Part shown: positions 25,048 through 36,700 of the stretch, piece after piece
Numbering within the stretch: position 1 is the first letter of the stretch
Layout: each line of letters begins with the position of its first letter
Program-made: the position numbers and the translations under genes
DNA from: Sphaerolaimus hirsutus
Taxonomy: Eukaryota; Nematoda; Chromadorea; Monhysterida; Sphaerolaimidae
Direction: 5' to 3'
DNA length: 64,000 nt
NCBI GenBank assembly: GCA_964036195.1
Contig: OZ038450.1
Span: forward strand, 33,373,197 to 33,437,196
The notes under the pieces: generated by a model
Databases searched by the model: none
What the model was told of the DNA's origin: nothing
The model's input: the letters and a program-made list of their open reading frames with translations, nothing else

Positions 25048-28000
25048 GTAAGTCGTGTAATCTGTTTTGGAACGGTGCCAGCTTATTTTATTGCGGTGTT
25101 TTCCGCTGCCAGTTTACCTGAAAGTCGCGTAAATTTTGAGAAGAATGTATACTGGTGCGTACTCGATGGATTTGATTTTTTTGTGGAAAACCCGCAAATT
25201 AAATTAGCCTGTCTAATTGAATTGACAAATAATTGCTGTCCGATTGAATGTAATGAAAGATCGTCGATCAGGAGCCGCTCACAAACTCTGTAACACGTTA
25301 CAAACAAAAATTCTGGTCATTTGACATTTTTCAGGACATGTCAAATGACCAGCAAAAAGTCAATTGACATTTTACCGGGCATTTTACATGACAGAATGCA
25401 TTGCATTTCACATTTTACAGGGTTTGGGAGTAGCCCCTGGGAGACAGAATACAACACGAATAAAAGGACTAATTTATTTTTTCACTCTCAAAAATAAACT
25501 AAATATAAACACCTTCCCGGTCACGTCCGGCACCCTATTTTTGATTTCATCATTTGTGACATCCTATCTCCAGTTCTAGGGCGCGCCAGAAGCTGAAACT
25601 TGGGGGAGATATTGGCGCAACCCCCCTCTACTTGCACGAATTGGGGGGGGGGGGTCACGGCGACCCCTTACAGGGTCTGTCGCCATAAGTGCAAAAAAAA
25701 TTTATGGGCTTTTTTGGTGTCCCACACAGGTCTGGCACCCACGGATTTCTGAGCTGTGGGAGAGGTATAGATCTAAAATTTTGGGGATGTGTTACCAACA
25801 CCCCTCCCCTACTTTTCACCATTCAATAATGTGATATGAATGTGAAAAATTTCTAAAAAATTCTCTTATTCTCTGAAAAACACCACCCCCAATAGATGGA
25901 TGACAAAAAATTCACTTTTTATCAGACACTGGAAGAGCTGGTGCCAGTTCCGCAAAATGAGAAGTGAGAAGTGAAATGGCAAAGATGAAATAAATGAGCA
26001 AAGGAACAGGCGGAAAGGCTGAAGGCGGCGGCTTGGCCTTTGCGCTTTTACTTTGCCTTTGCCATTTCACTTCTCACTTCACATTTTGCGGAACTGGCCC
26101 CAGGTTTACGACACCTTTAAGCAGAGATTACAGCTCAGTGTGAATTTGGCATAAAATGACGATGTAAAATTACATCATAAAATTAATTACATGAGTGTGC
26201 ATCATGCTATGGGTATACAATTTTCTAAGGATAATAGATGAATTAGTACCTTAATCATGTTCAATACAAAGTGTTGTCAGCCACAGCTAGAGCGAATTGA
26301 AAAATTCAATTTTTATCATTTTACGTCATCATTTTACGTCATCATTTTACATAGGGAACAAAGTTTACATTTCACGTCAATGATTGCATGCAACTGTTGA
26401 TGTGAAATGTCCCTGATGTAAAATGATAAAAATTGAATTTTTCAATTCACTCTAGCTGTGGCTGACAACACTCTGTATTGGAAACGATTAAGGTATGGAT
26501 TCATATATTATCCTTAGAAAATTGTAGACCCGTAGCATGATCCACACTCATGTAATTTATTTTAGGACATCAGTTTACGTCATCATTTTACGTCAAAATC
26601 ATGCTGAGCTCTAATCTCGGCTTAAAGGGAAGGGTCTGATGTTTAAAGTTATGTGAAGAACCATACCTCTAAAATGCCTCCATCCATTGGAAAATTTACT
26701 TGGGGCAAATGTTATGACATCATAATGACATCATTGCAGGAACAAAAATTTACACAATTCACACTTTGAAATTCCCCCAAGTAAATTTTGTAATGCAGGC
26801 ATCTTAGAGGTATGCTTCTTTACGTAACGTAGCGGCTGCCCCCCACCCTTTCGCAGGGCTCTGTATACAATCTGCCCCCCCCCTGCTCAAAAATCCTGCG
26901 TACATCTCTGTGTACACCCACATGGCATCGAGACTGCATAGCATGTGCTGGCATGTAGCCCGCTTGGCATCCAGCATTGGATAAATGCAAAGTGGGTCTA
27001 GATGCTAAGCAGGGGGAAATCCATCCTATCCGGGTTTAGATGCCATGAGGCACAGGTAGGGTTCAAACGGGATTGACTTTTCGGGATTGGGATCAGGGTT
27101 GGTTTTTTGAGATTTCGGGATTGTGATCGGGATTGGCGGGGATTGGGGTCATGGGATCGGGATTGGGGTCTTGGGATACAGATTTTGGCCAATGTTCTGG
27201 CATCCACAGTTGTTCATAAAGGTCTCAAAACACTGTTGGATGCCAGAAAATTGGCATAAAATGGATGCTGGGGGTTTGTGTTCACATTTTTGCATGCAAA
27301 AATGTCATTTTTTTCACTTTTTATTATTTCCACTAATTTTTCCGGGATCGGGATCCCGGACTTGGGAGTTTCTCGTGATTGGGATTTGAAAATTTTTGGG
27401 ATCGGGATCAGGATCGGGACTGCTAAATCCCGAATTTCACGGGATCGGGATCGGACTCCTGTTTGAACCCTAGGCACAGGCTCGTTGGTAACACATCCCC
27501 AAAATTTTAGATTTATACCCCTCCCACAGTTCAGAAATCAGTGGGTGCCGGACCTGTGTTGGACACAATAAAGCCAATAAATTTTTTGCACTTATGGCCA
27601 CCCACCCTGTAAGGGGTCACCGCGACCCCCCGAATTCGTGGTTGAGCTAATGTCTCCCCCAAGTTTCAGCTTCTGACGCGCCCTAGAACTGGAGATAGGA
27701 TGTCACAAGTAAAATCAAAAATAGGGTGGCGGACGTGACTGGGAAGGTGTTTATATGTCATTTTACAGCTGACCCGGTGATATCAGCAGCAGTGGAAAAA
27801 TTGCTTAAGAAAAGTGACAATGACTACACTTTTGTGCATTGCAGCGTGGGCCCCAGAGACGCGTAAGATTTTTTTGCAACTTACTTTTCTTTTAATACTT
27901 TTATTTTATCTTTCGCAACCTCCAATTTCCAACTCTCATGAGCACGTTTTTGTTGAGATATAACGTTCTCACACTTCTGCACGCAGTTGGAAGGATGCCA

Positions 28001-28442
28001 ACAATGCATTCCGCACTGACGCTGATCTCAAAGCCACCGGAGTGCCTACACTTCTCTTGTGGAATCAGGTGCCAATTTGAAATGTTTTTAAACATTTTTA
28101 TGCTGGGTTTGTTGCGTTGCGATCATGGATGAACAAAAATCAATTCTTTAGGTGCTCGATTTACTTTTACTCAATGTTACGTATTTTGGGGTTATTGGGT
28201 TTGCAGATGCACCATTTTTATATTCTCTGTGAAAGTGATTGTTAAGGAAAAAGTATTTGCAGAAAAAAGTATGAATTATCCCGCCATACCCAAATATTTA
28301 AACCTATCTAGATCTAATACTCAAATACTTTTGCCAACTAGACAATTTCAGTGCCCACTTGTTTCAGAACAAACGTCTGGTTGAGGCGCAGTGTGCGAAC
28401 AGCGATCTTGTGGAAATGCTCTTCGAGGAGGCTCTAGGATGA
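24897..28442 (+). CDS. TXNDC17: Thioredoxin domain-containing protein 17 (TXNDC17/TRP14 family), complete
   Basis: Four exons, 24897-25047, 27769-27862, 27987-28068 and 28368-28442, encode 133 residues, close to the usual size of about 120-125. Phases are 1, 2 and 0. The WCPDC active site lies near residue 46, the family's hallmark in place of WCGPC. Later exons carry the conserved ADPVI, FVHCSVG, WKD.NN.FR, TGVPTLL and LVEMLFEE stretches. The family are cytosolic disulfide reductases that are reduced by thioredoxin reductase and act on small disulfide substrates. The ATG at 24897 is chosen because the frame upstream has no other ATG and MAKR... fits the family N-terminus. Intron 1 is 2.7 kb, mostly nested repeats. 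No clear TATA box upstream or AATAAA nearby. Confidence 0.93.
25942..26100. mobile_element. Family-2-like fold-back element in TXNDC17 intron 1
   Basis: Ends GCCAGTTCCGCAAAATGAG and CATTTTGCGGAACTGGC are near-perfect inverted repeats. CCCAGG follows the right end, as at the exonic insertions. Confidence 0.65.
26114..26626. mobile_element. Diverged palindrome related to 21183-21719
   Basis: GATTACAGCTCAGTGTGAAT to GCTGAGCTCTAATCTCGGC, with the shared ATAATAGATGAATTAGTACC-type middle words. Confidence 0.7.
27057..27472. mobile_element. MITE of GGGATCGGGATT words with perfect 8 bp TSD
   Basis: GGCACAGG flanks at 27049-27056 and 27473-27480. Ends TAGGGTTCAAAC/GTTTGAACCCTA. The interior is tandem GGGATTGGGATC-type sequence. 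63299-63490 looks like a relative. Confidence 0.8.
27769..27862 (+). CDS. TXNDC17: TXNDC17 exon 2
   Basis: Acceptor CATTTTACAG, donor GACGC|GTAAGA. Encodes DPVISAAVEKLLKKSDNDYT and FVHCSVGPRD, the helix and central strand of the fold. Confidence 0.9.
27987..28068 (+). CDS. TXNDC17: TXNDC17 exon 3
   Basis: Acceptor CTGCACGCAG, donor AATCAG|GTGCCAATTTG. Encodes WKDANNAFRTDADLKATGVP and TLLLWNQ, including the cis-proline VPT of thioredoxin folds. The donor begins like the introner family (GTGCCAATT), but the other intron end does not match. Confidence 0.9.
28368..28442 (+). CDS. TXNDC17: TXNDC17 exon 4 (terminal)
   Basis: Acceptor ACTTGTTTCAG. Encodes NKRLVEAQCANSDLVEMLFE and EALG before TGA at 28440-28442. 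Confidence 0.9.
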   Translation, partial: NKRLVEAQCANSDLVEMLFEEALG

Positions 28443-28557
28443 CAAATGTGCATTTACTACCTGCCATTATATTTGTGTGCATTTTTTTGAATTTTGTTGA
28501 TTTTCAAAAATATGTGATTAAATTATTTTGGTACGTGAATAATTTTTTAGCGGTGAC

Positions 28558-28991
28558 CAAGGAATCCAGGGGGGGCGGGGGGGCTGCACCCCCCCCCCCC
28601 CGCTCCCGGGGTGAGACCTAAAAAATCCCGGGAAATGCAACTTTTCCTATACATTTTTCATGATAGGTGCAAAAATTTTACGCGCTGGCGCGCGTCCCTC
28701 CCCTCCAACACCTACTTCTCAGTGGATCGGTCCCCGGTGACACAAATCCATGAAATTGTGTGCCCGTCGCTGTATATGAACGTGTATTTACATACATATT
28801 CAGCGGTTTCTGGCGATGGCGCCAGCGCCAATTGCGCCAGGGCGTGGCGCCTATGAATGGCACCAGCGCCATGGCGCCATTCCGTCACTATGTAGGCGAA
28901 ATGTCAGGGGGGGCAGAGCCCCCCCCCCGTTCGCCGGGCTCCGTAAACAAGCAGCCCCTCCCCCCGCTCGAAAATCCTGGATACGTCCCTG
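28558..28991. mobile_element. C/G-tract element with perfect 8 bp TSD downstream of TXNDC17
   Basis: GCGGTGAC flanks at 28550-28557 and 28992-28999. Ends CAAGGAATCCAGGGGGG and CCTGGATACGTCCCTG. A GGCGCCAGCGCC-rich hairpin is nested near 28810-28890. Confidence 0.78.
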
Positions 28992-29287
28992 GCGGTGACA
29001 TATCCAAAGTCAAAGGGGAAAGTCTGCAAAGTTTTTAAAAATGGTCCGTTTTGGCTGAAATTTGTTGGAAGAAATTAATGGGGTAGAATTGTTCTCTCAT
29101 GCATTTTACACCACTTTTCGTCGAGTTCGTTAAATATTCATTTTGTTGTTTGTACACGGGAATTTACTTCGTTCGATTCACTTGATTTTGGTGCCGCTTT
29201 TTTATTCAATTTCACAATTTTTTTCTCTATCTAACACAAATGCATTCAATTAAAGTATTACCTATCACATCACGATTGACTCAAGTA

Positions 29288-29586
29288 CAGGGTTGGCAAA
29301 ATATCAGAAGAAAAAAAAATAAAATGGAAAAGTGAAGAAAAAAATAAAAAAATAAAATGAAGCAAGAATAAAATAAAAATAAAATACAATTTTTATACAA
29401 TTTTAGTAAAAAGATATTTACAGAAAAAAAACCCTGGTCAAGAACTGAAATAGAAAATAACAATAAAATGGAAAATTGAGGAGTAAAATAAAAATAAAAT
29501 GGAAAATTGAAGAATAAAATAAAATACAATTTTTATACAATTTTACTACAATTTTAGTAAAAATAATTTTACTAAAACCAACCCTG
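29288..29586. mobile_element. hAT-like MITE, CAGGGTTGG ends
   Basis: CAGGGTTGGCAAAATATC to CTAAAACCAACCCTG, flanks CTCAAGTA and TTCAAGTA (7 of 8). AAATAAAATG-rich interior. Confidence 0.75.
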
Positions 29587-29663
29587 TTCAAGTACTGCAG
29601 TCTTATATTTATGTTTGTGGAGTATAAAGACGTTTTATTGTGCAATAAATATACAAATCCATC

Positions 29664-30105
29664 TACCGTATTACCTCGAATTACCCCCCCCATGAATTAC
29701 CCCCCCCCTCGAAATACCCCCCCTGAATTTCGGCTGAGGAAATAATAAACCCGCCCCTCGAAATACCCCCTCTAAAATTGAGTGTAACGTGAACGTACAT
29801 GACAAATACCGTTGTTTGTGATCTGTAAAATGCAGAACACACGTTCAAACTGATGATTAAGTGACGTTAAGGAAGGGTTTTTGTGTGTATACAGAAATAT
29901 ATGCCTATAAACACGTATAAATCTATGTGATTGTTCGATTTTTCTACGTCTGCGTATGGAGAATTTCCGATAATTTCTGGCGAAATAATAGACCCCCCAC
30001 TCGAATAACCCCCACCCCCCCCCCCCCCTCGAATCATTCCCCCCCCCCTCAAATTTTGCTGGCGAAATAATAAACCCCCTGGGGGTATTTCGAGGTAATA
30101 CGGTA
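29664..30105. mobile_element. CCGTATT-type MITE
   Basis: TACCGTATTACCTCGAATTA to TCGAGGTAATACGGTA, with long C tracts. Confidence 0.72.
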
Positions 30106-30131
30106 CAATTGAACTATGACACTTTCAAGGT

Positions 30132-30290
30132 GGCACTGGTGCAATTCGCAAGTGGGGAAGTAAAGAACAAATTAAAATTGATATGTAAAGAGTGTTAAGA
30201 AGATAACTTTTTACCTTTCAATTTTTTTACTTTTTACTTCTCACTCAAAAATTAGTTTTTCCTTCTCCATTTGCGAAATTGGCCCGTGGT
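30132..30290. mobile_element. Family-2-like fold-back element
   Basis: GGTGCAATTCGCAAGTGGGG at the left pairs with CCATTTGCGAAATTGGCCC at the right. Not at a coding junction. Confidence 0.5.
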
Positions 30291-30565
30291 CATAGTAATG
30301 TGAACGGCCATTCCATCTCTAGTGGCCCGGATAAAAGACTGCAGTTGTGTAAAATGTTATAAACTCAATATCTATTTGTTTTACAAAAAACGTCGAGTGA
30401 CTTCTTGCTATACAATTATGTGAAATGAAACACTCCAATAAATGAATGAAATTCACCATGAAACAGGTGAAATCAACCCTATTTTCATACATAAGTATCC
30501 GTATCTAACTGGTCCAAAATTGTATGGCAATAAGTCACTAAAATTTTGAATATATATCCAACTAT

Positions 30566-30753
30566 TCAACGACAACAAGCATTTGCTCTAATAGCGAAAT
30601 TTTCCTCTCTCGGATGGTGTCCAGTTTTTGATAACACGTAATCACCAAATTTGTAATTATTGATGGAACTTTGATAAGCGCTGATTTCTGTGAATCCGGG
30701 AGGGCAGTTGCCCAGGGAAATTATGCAGTAGCCCCGGTCGTTGGTGATCCAAC
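30566..30753 (-). CDS. Collagen A exon 10 (C-terminal Cys domain)
   Basis: [20 protein letters not shown], then [20 protein letters not shown], ending NACCR and TGA at 30568-30566. It has four Cys residues (YC, NC, CC). Near-identical layout to the paralogue's last exon. Confidence 0.88.
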
Positions 30754-33700
30754 CTGAAACATTCATCTCTGGCTGCTAAAATGCACATTTATTAGTAAAT
30801 GCATATTTATAATTCTGTAATGTAATTTTAAATTCAATTGTAATTGTGTAACATTATCGTAAAATGTAAAATCTTTAATATTTAAGTCGACGTTCTTATG
30901 TTCGCTTTTATATTTAGTTAATTCAATTTATTACGATTCCATTTATAATTCACATTCCATTTCTTAACATCTTCACATTCGCCATTTAATATCTCAAGCG
31001 ATGTTGTTTACAACGTGCGCTTCACATCGCTCACATCTTTAGATCTTAGTCATTGCTCACATTCCGCCACATTTCCTTGACAAGCAGCACGCAAATACGC
31101 CGTCATGTTTATGTTAAGCGGCGGGCCCGCCCCGAGCGGGGGGCCGAGCCCGCGCGCCATTTCAAATGCTGTCTGGCTTGTCTCACATTTTCACTATCTT
31201 GCCATTTTAGCTCGCTTTTCATCGGAGAAGCGAGCGGGCAAGGATTGAACTTTCACAATTGGAAATGTTGGGTAAAAATCGGAGATTAGAGCCGACCGAT
31301 TGGCGCCAAACAAATCGCCATCGGTCTGGCCCTTAAAAGCCGATTTCACAGCTAGAATCGGCAGTGTTTGCAACCTCGTCAACTTCACACGAATCTCTTC
31401 CTAGGATCTAAATAAGCGCCGTAGTCACTTTATTTAGTCGCTTGTTTTTGGTGCTAAGTTTAACGCTTGGTGCTTTAAGTCACCTCAGTGCTTTATTTCA
31501 CACCAGCGCTGTTTTTGAGGTGCTTTATTCACAACCGCGCCACTTAATTGTCGCCTTTTGTCGTAATTGTAAATGTGAATTTTTACTTCACCACCCTTAT
31601 ATTTGTGCATTACGAAGTGCGGTAAAGCTTTGCCATTTACCGGACATTTCCGGTACGGCACGGTGGGATGATTCACAAAATTGTCGTTTTCGACCACAAT
31701 TTTACAGCGCTTGCCTGTACGGTGCGGAAAAAAGTGCGGCCAGCCAATGGCCATTGTGAGCAGTTATCCAACACCCGGTCCCTTTACCTTCTTAACCCCC
31801 CCCCCCTCAATTTGACAAAAAGTTGCAAAAATGCGCCGATTTGGCAAAGAGCCAACCTGGTAGTCCAGGAATGCCATCTTTGCCTGGTTCCCCCGGCTCG
31901 CCCGCGTGCCCGGGATTACCAGAGTTTCCTTGATCGCCTTTTCTGCCTGCGATTTTGTGCAAATGTGTAATTCGATGACGGCACAATCAAATTACCGTAT
32001 CCAACTGATTGAAAGCAATTTTTGCCCATCGATGACAGAATTTATGACATGGCCGTCGGTGAATTTTGTGCGCAAGACCATGTAAACGCTGCTGAACTTT
32101 TCATGTGACTTTATTCATATGAATACGGTCAAGTTTCTTGTATAGCATACAGTCCGTTCAGTAAAGATAAACGTTTTTAAGTGTATGAATTTACACATTT
32201 TTACCTGGCAGGCCAGCCGGTCCGGGCATTCCCGGCGCTCCAGCGGGACCTGTAAAGTGATTGACAAGTTGCAATTGAGTGCAAAAATAAGGTGAAAATT
32301 GAAAAGTGACAAAGTAAAATGCCATTTACGCCCGCACTGTTACTTTTCACAGTACCATCAATACAATTGTCCTGTAATGTGGCGTCAAAGGCGCATTTGC
32401 AAATTTTGCGCAGTTTTGCAAAATGTGATAATATGTCAATTGTCAGTTGCAAAAAGTACTTTTTGACAGAAAATCTGTAAAAATCGCCTTTGCCTAGTTC
32501 AGCAATTTTAACAAATTCAATTGTACGAATTCACATTTTCAAACACTTGATTTCATAGCTGAATTTTTTGGTGTCAATTATTTAGCATGAAGTATCATTT
32601 AGTTTCCCCATTCTTGTTTAAGTGAATAAAGTGAATTAAATTCCCATTTCTGGTCAAGTGAATAAGCACCCCCCCCCCCAAACGCACCAACAGGGCCGGC
32701 AGGGCCAGACTCTCCCCTGGGACCCTGCATGCCCGCCTGCCCTGCCAAACCCGGCTCGCCCTTTGGCCCCGGGTAGCCGTGCCTGCCGGGCATGCCGTCG
32801 AGCCCGGGCTCCCCCTTGTTGCCGGGCAGACCGGGCGGGCCGATGTCCCCGTCGTGCCCGTGCGACCCTGTGGGGGGGGGGGGGGGTTGTCGGGTATTTT
32901 TGAAGTATGGAGGCCGTCACAGACCCTGTAAAGTGCCATGTGAATTGTCAAATGGCATGCAAAGTGTACAAAGTCAAGTAAATAGTCAAATTTTCCTTTT
33001 TTTACCGGTTGTTTGACATTTTCTTTGACTTTAGACACTGCATGACATTTGCATTTTACAGGGTGTTGGAGTGGCCCCTGGAAAGAAACTCAGTTGTTAT
33101 TTTTCTAGTAAGCTTGAGTTCGAGTGACACACACCGAGGTTCTGCATACCTATTTTTAAAGTTTTGGCAGGGTTCTGAGTTGATTTAGCAAAAATTGGAT
33201 CTTGAGGAGAATTAATGATTGTAGAAAATGCAAACAGAATGTGAGATTTTTCATTTATACTTTTCAACTAGCCAAATATCGATTATATTTTTAAAAAATT
33301 TCTAGAAATCTTATGAGTTTACCTATACTGTGCCCACACACACCAGTTTTCAAAATGACAAAAAAAGAACCTTAAAACTAGTCTGTGTGAGCACATTCCA
33401 TCAAAAATCCACCATCCCAAAAAAGCACTCACCAGGAAGTCCAGGGTCGCCCCTGTCCCCTTTATCCCCCTTGGCACCCATTTCTCCCATGGGGCCCCTG
33501 AAACCTCTATCCCCCTTCTCTCCTGGCAAACCAGGATTGCCCTTTTCACCTGGGGGCAGTCCCAAGCCCTGTAAAGTGTAAAGTAAAGTGTCAAATGCAA
33601 AGTCAAATGCAAAGTAAAGTGTCAATCAAAACAAAAAAGAAAATATTTTATTACTGAACTTTGCATGACAATTGACAGTTTACTTTGCATTTGACTTTAC

Positions 33701-36700
33701 ATTTGACACTTTACTTCACACTTTACAGGGCTTGGGATTGGCACCTGGGGCCCCCGGGTAGCCCTGCGGCCCCCTGTCGCCCTTGATTCCCTGGGGCCCT
33801 TGCTCCCCCCGATCCCCTTTGGAGCCAGTGGGGCCCGCGGTGCCCTTGTCGCCTGGTTGGGGGATTGTCCATCAATTGAGCTTTTTACAAATGTTTTTAC
33901 ATTATTTTTCATATTGATGTTCAGAAGTTTGTACTAGTTTCCAACCGAAATTTCGAAAACACATAAATCAGATTTAACGCATTTAAGTGATCTAGAATGA
34001 GCCATTTTTGACATACGTCAACTAAATTAACGGATATATCATACTGTAAAACTGAAATCTGTTCAAAGCTTATTTTGAAATTGAGCCTGGGCACGTTGTT
34101 CAATACATTTTTCAAACCCTAGTTTTCACAATAACCATCTCTTTCTTGCCGCGATGCTGCATTCCAAAATCGCTGGGTTAGACGTTCCCATGTAGTTATC
34201 ATTTTGCACAAATGATTTCACTTATGTAAATCAATGAACTCCCTTGCAACGTTTATTTACCTGGCAAGCCTGTCAAACCGTCAAAGCCGCGGTCGCCCTT
34301 CGCGCCTGCAAACAGTATCCAAAACTTTAGTGCCTTAGAAAAAAGTGTCCTGAAACACTTCAAAAAAGATGTCCACATACCGGGATGTCCAGGGGGTCCC
34401 ATGGGTCCCTGGGGCCCGGGTCCAATTTGAGAGACCCTATTATTCAAATTCTTTATATGCCGCATGAGCAGTTGCAATTCGTGCGCGTGTCGTTCCAATT
34501 CCAAGTTCAAAAAACTCAACTCTGGGTTTTCCTGGGGCCAATTCCACAAGTGGACAAGTGATGAGAAAAGTGGTAAGTGCCATGTGAATGACAAGAATGA
34601 TCAGTGACAAGTGAATGAGTGGTGAGAAAAGTGACAGTTTTAAGTGGTGAATTAAGTGTCGGGTGAATGTTCAAGTGACAGTACCAAAACCAGGTGCCAG
34701 TCCCGCTCCCTGTAAAGTGTAAGGCATTTGACACTTGACTTTACACTTTCCAGGACTGCCCCGTGTGCACAAAAGTACTAATAAACTACCTAGTGTAGTA
34801 GTTGATTGAACTTACCATAAAGAAGTTCAATCAACTACTACTGTAGTAATGTAAAACATAAATGCCATTATGTAAATACTTGTGGCCGAGCCTTAAAAAG
34901 AGTGTATAGCATTTGGTGGCTGACACTATGTTACCCTAACGCTTAGCTATCCAAAAAAATGGATAATTTAGTTTGCAGAATACATAATAAAATAAAATAT
35001 TTTCACAGAAATTCTCTCAAAAGAAAATACAATTTTATCATTCTGGAAAAAGCTGAAGAAAATATAAAAATAGGGACAAGATTTTTTATAATCTTTTTTT
35101 GAACTAAAAATCTCGCTCGCTCTTTGTAACGGTTATGGACTGCAGAGTTGTTTAAAGGTACGTACGTTTACTTGAAAAATACGTGTACGCGAGTACGCGG
35201 TAAATATGTTTACATATACTTTTTCAAAAAGTAACGTACTCACATGTACGCGTACATTTTTGAGGCATACGCGTAAAGAAAATGTATTTCTGTGAATTCA
35301 ATTTGGCACATCTTTAAAAGGTGACTACGCTGCAATTTACTATATTTCCTCGAAATACCCATGGGAGTGATTGTTTTATAGTGAAAATTTTGAGGGGAGT
35401 TAAACAAGGGCTGGTATTTCGAGGGGTTTTTTTATTTCGCCAGAATTTTTCAGAACTCTCAGCACTAATTCGTTCTTTAATTATAACATACGCTGAGGTA
35501 GAAAAATGCAACAACAACCTCCATGTATAAGAGTATTTTTTTGACTTACATATATATATGTATTTAAATATAGATGGTATATACTCTGTTCTAACGTGAC
35601 TTGGTCATTGTTTAAACACGTGTTCTGCATTTCACAGAACACAAACTGAAGGTTTTAATATTTACGTTCCATTTACGTTCAATTTGGGGGGGGGGCTTTC
35701 AACAGGGGGTCAATTATTTAATTCGTAGGGCCATTTTGAGGGTTGTATTTCAAAAACGTACCCAGTTCTACATATTCTATGAAGAAAAGTGCTCGCTTTT
35801 GCATTTTAATGGGAAAAAAAATTTTACTCACATTTACGCGTGCGTACGAGTAAAAAAAAGGTATTTTACGTTTTCGATACTTTGTGGTGAGTAAAATATA
35901 AATACTTTACGTTTACATATACTTTTCAAAAAGTTCAGTAATTCTAACAACTCTGATGGACTGTACCTTGGTTGTCACTCGCCACCATGGTTGGTTTTAG
36001 TAAAATTATTTTTACTAAAATTGTATTTTATTTTTATTAAAAGTGTATTTTATTTTATTCATGTTTCATTTTTTATATTTTTTTATATTCTGAAATGTCA
36101 TTAATAAAATAAAATGAAATCATTTTACAAAAATTTTACAAAAATTTTACAAAAATTTTACAAAAATTTTACAAAAATTTTACAAATATTTTACAAAAAT
36201 TTTACAAAAAATAAGAATCTTGGATCGAAGGAAGTAAAACAACTTGCATGCTAGAAGCATGCAGATGAATACAAAAAATGTAATGTAGACTTTTGACATG
36301 GGTTGCGACATAGGTAGGTTTCTTGAATTTTGACCGTCACAGTGGCCGGGTAGATGGATGGAGAGTGCTACATGAAACATACTTGCCCACGAAACATACA
36401 CGCACGCAGTGTTATAACAATGCATGAGTGATGCAATGTGTGTACTGATAATTTGATAATTAGAGTATAATAGTGATAATTACTATGATTGGCATATCAG
36501 CGACTTCTATCAAAAAGTCGACACGAAATCTCCTTTTTTCACCAAATAACATGCCATTTTGGTTCAAATTCGACGGAACAAATTGATCATATGCATTAAG
36601 GGGGGGATTATTCAAGGGGGGTTTTTTTTTCCTCGCGTGTCGGTCAGAGGGAATTAATCATACAAATACGGCACTTTGTTACCCAAATAAACACCCCGGG

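Larger units (their letters stand above)
25506..27753. mobile_element. TAAACACC palindromic element filling TXNDC17 intron 1
   Basis: The left arm TAAACACCTTCCCGGTCACG is mirrored by CGTGACTGGGAAGGTGTTTA. Mirrored CTAGGGCGCGCCAGAAGCTG blocks follow. Nested inside are 25942-26100, 26114-26626 and 27057-27472. Its right end is only 15 bp before the exon 2 boundary. Confidence 0.75.

Noticed and set aside
28069..28367. TXNDC17 intron 3 as an introner because it starts GTGCCAATTTG
   Set aside because: The 3' end (CACTTGTTTCAG) does not carry the family right end and no inverted arms are visible.
34707..34760. Short family-1-like ends (GCCAGTCCCGCTCCCTGTAAAG … GGACTGCC) as a further introner
   Set aside because: No matching flanking duplication and no coding junction; only a decayed fragment inside a collagen intron.
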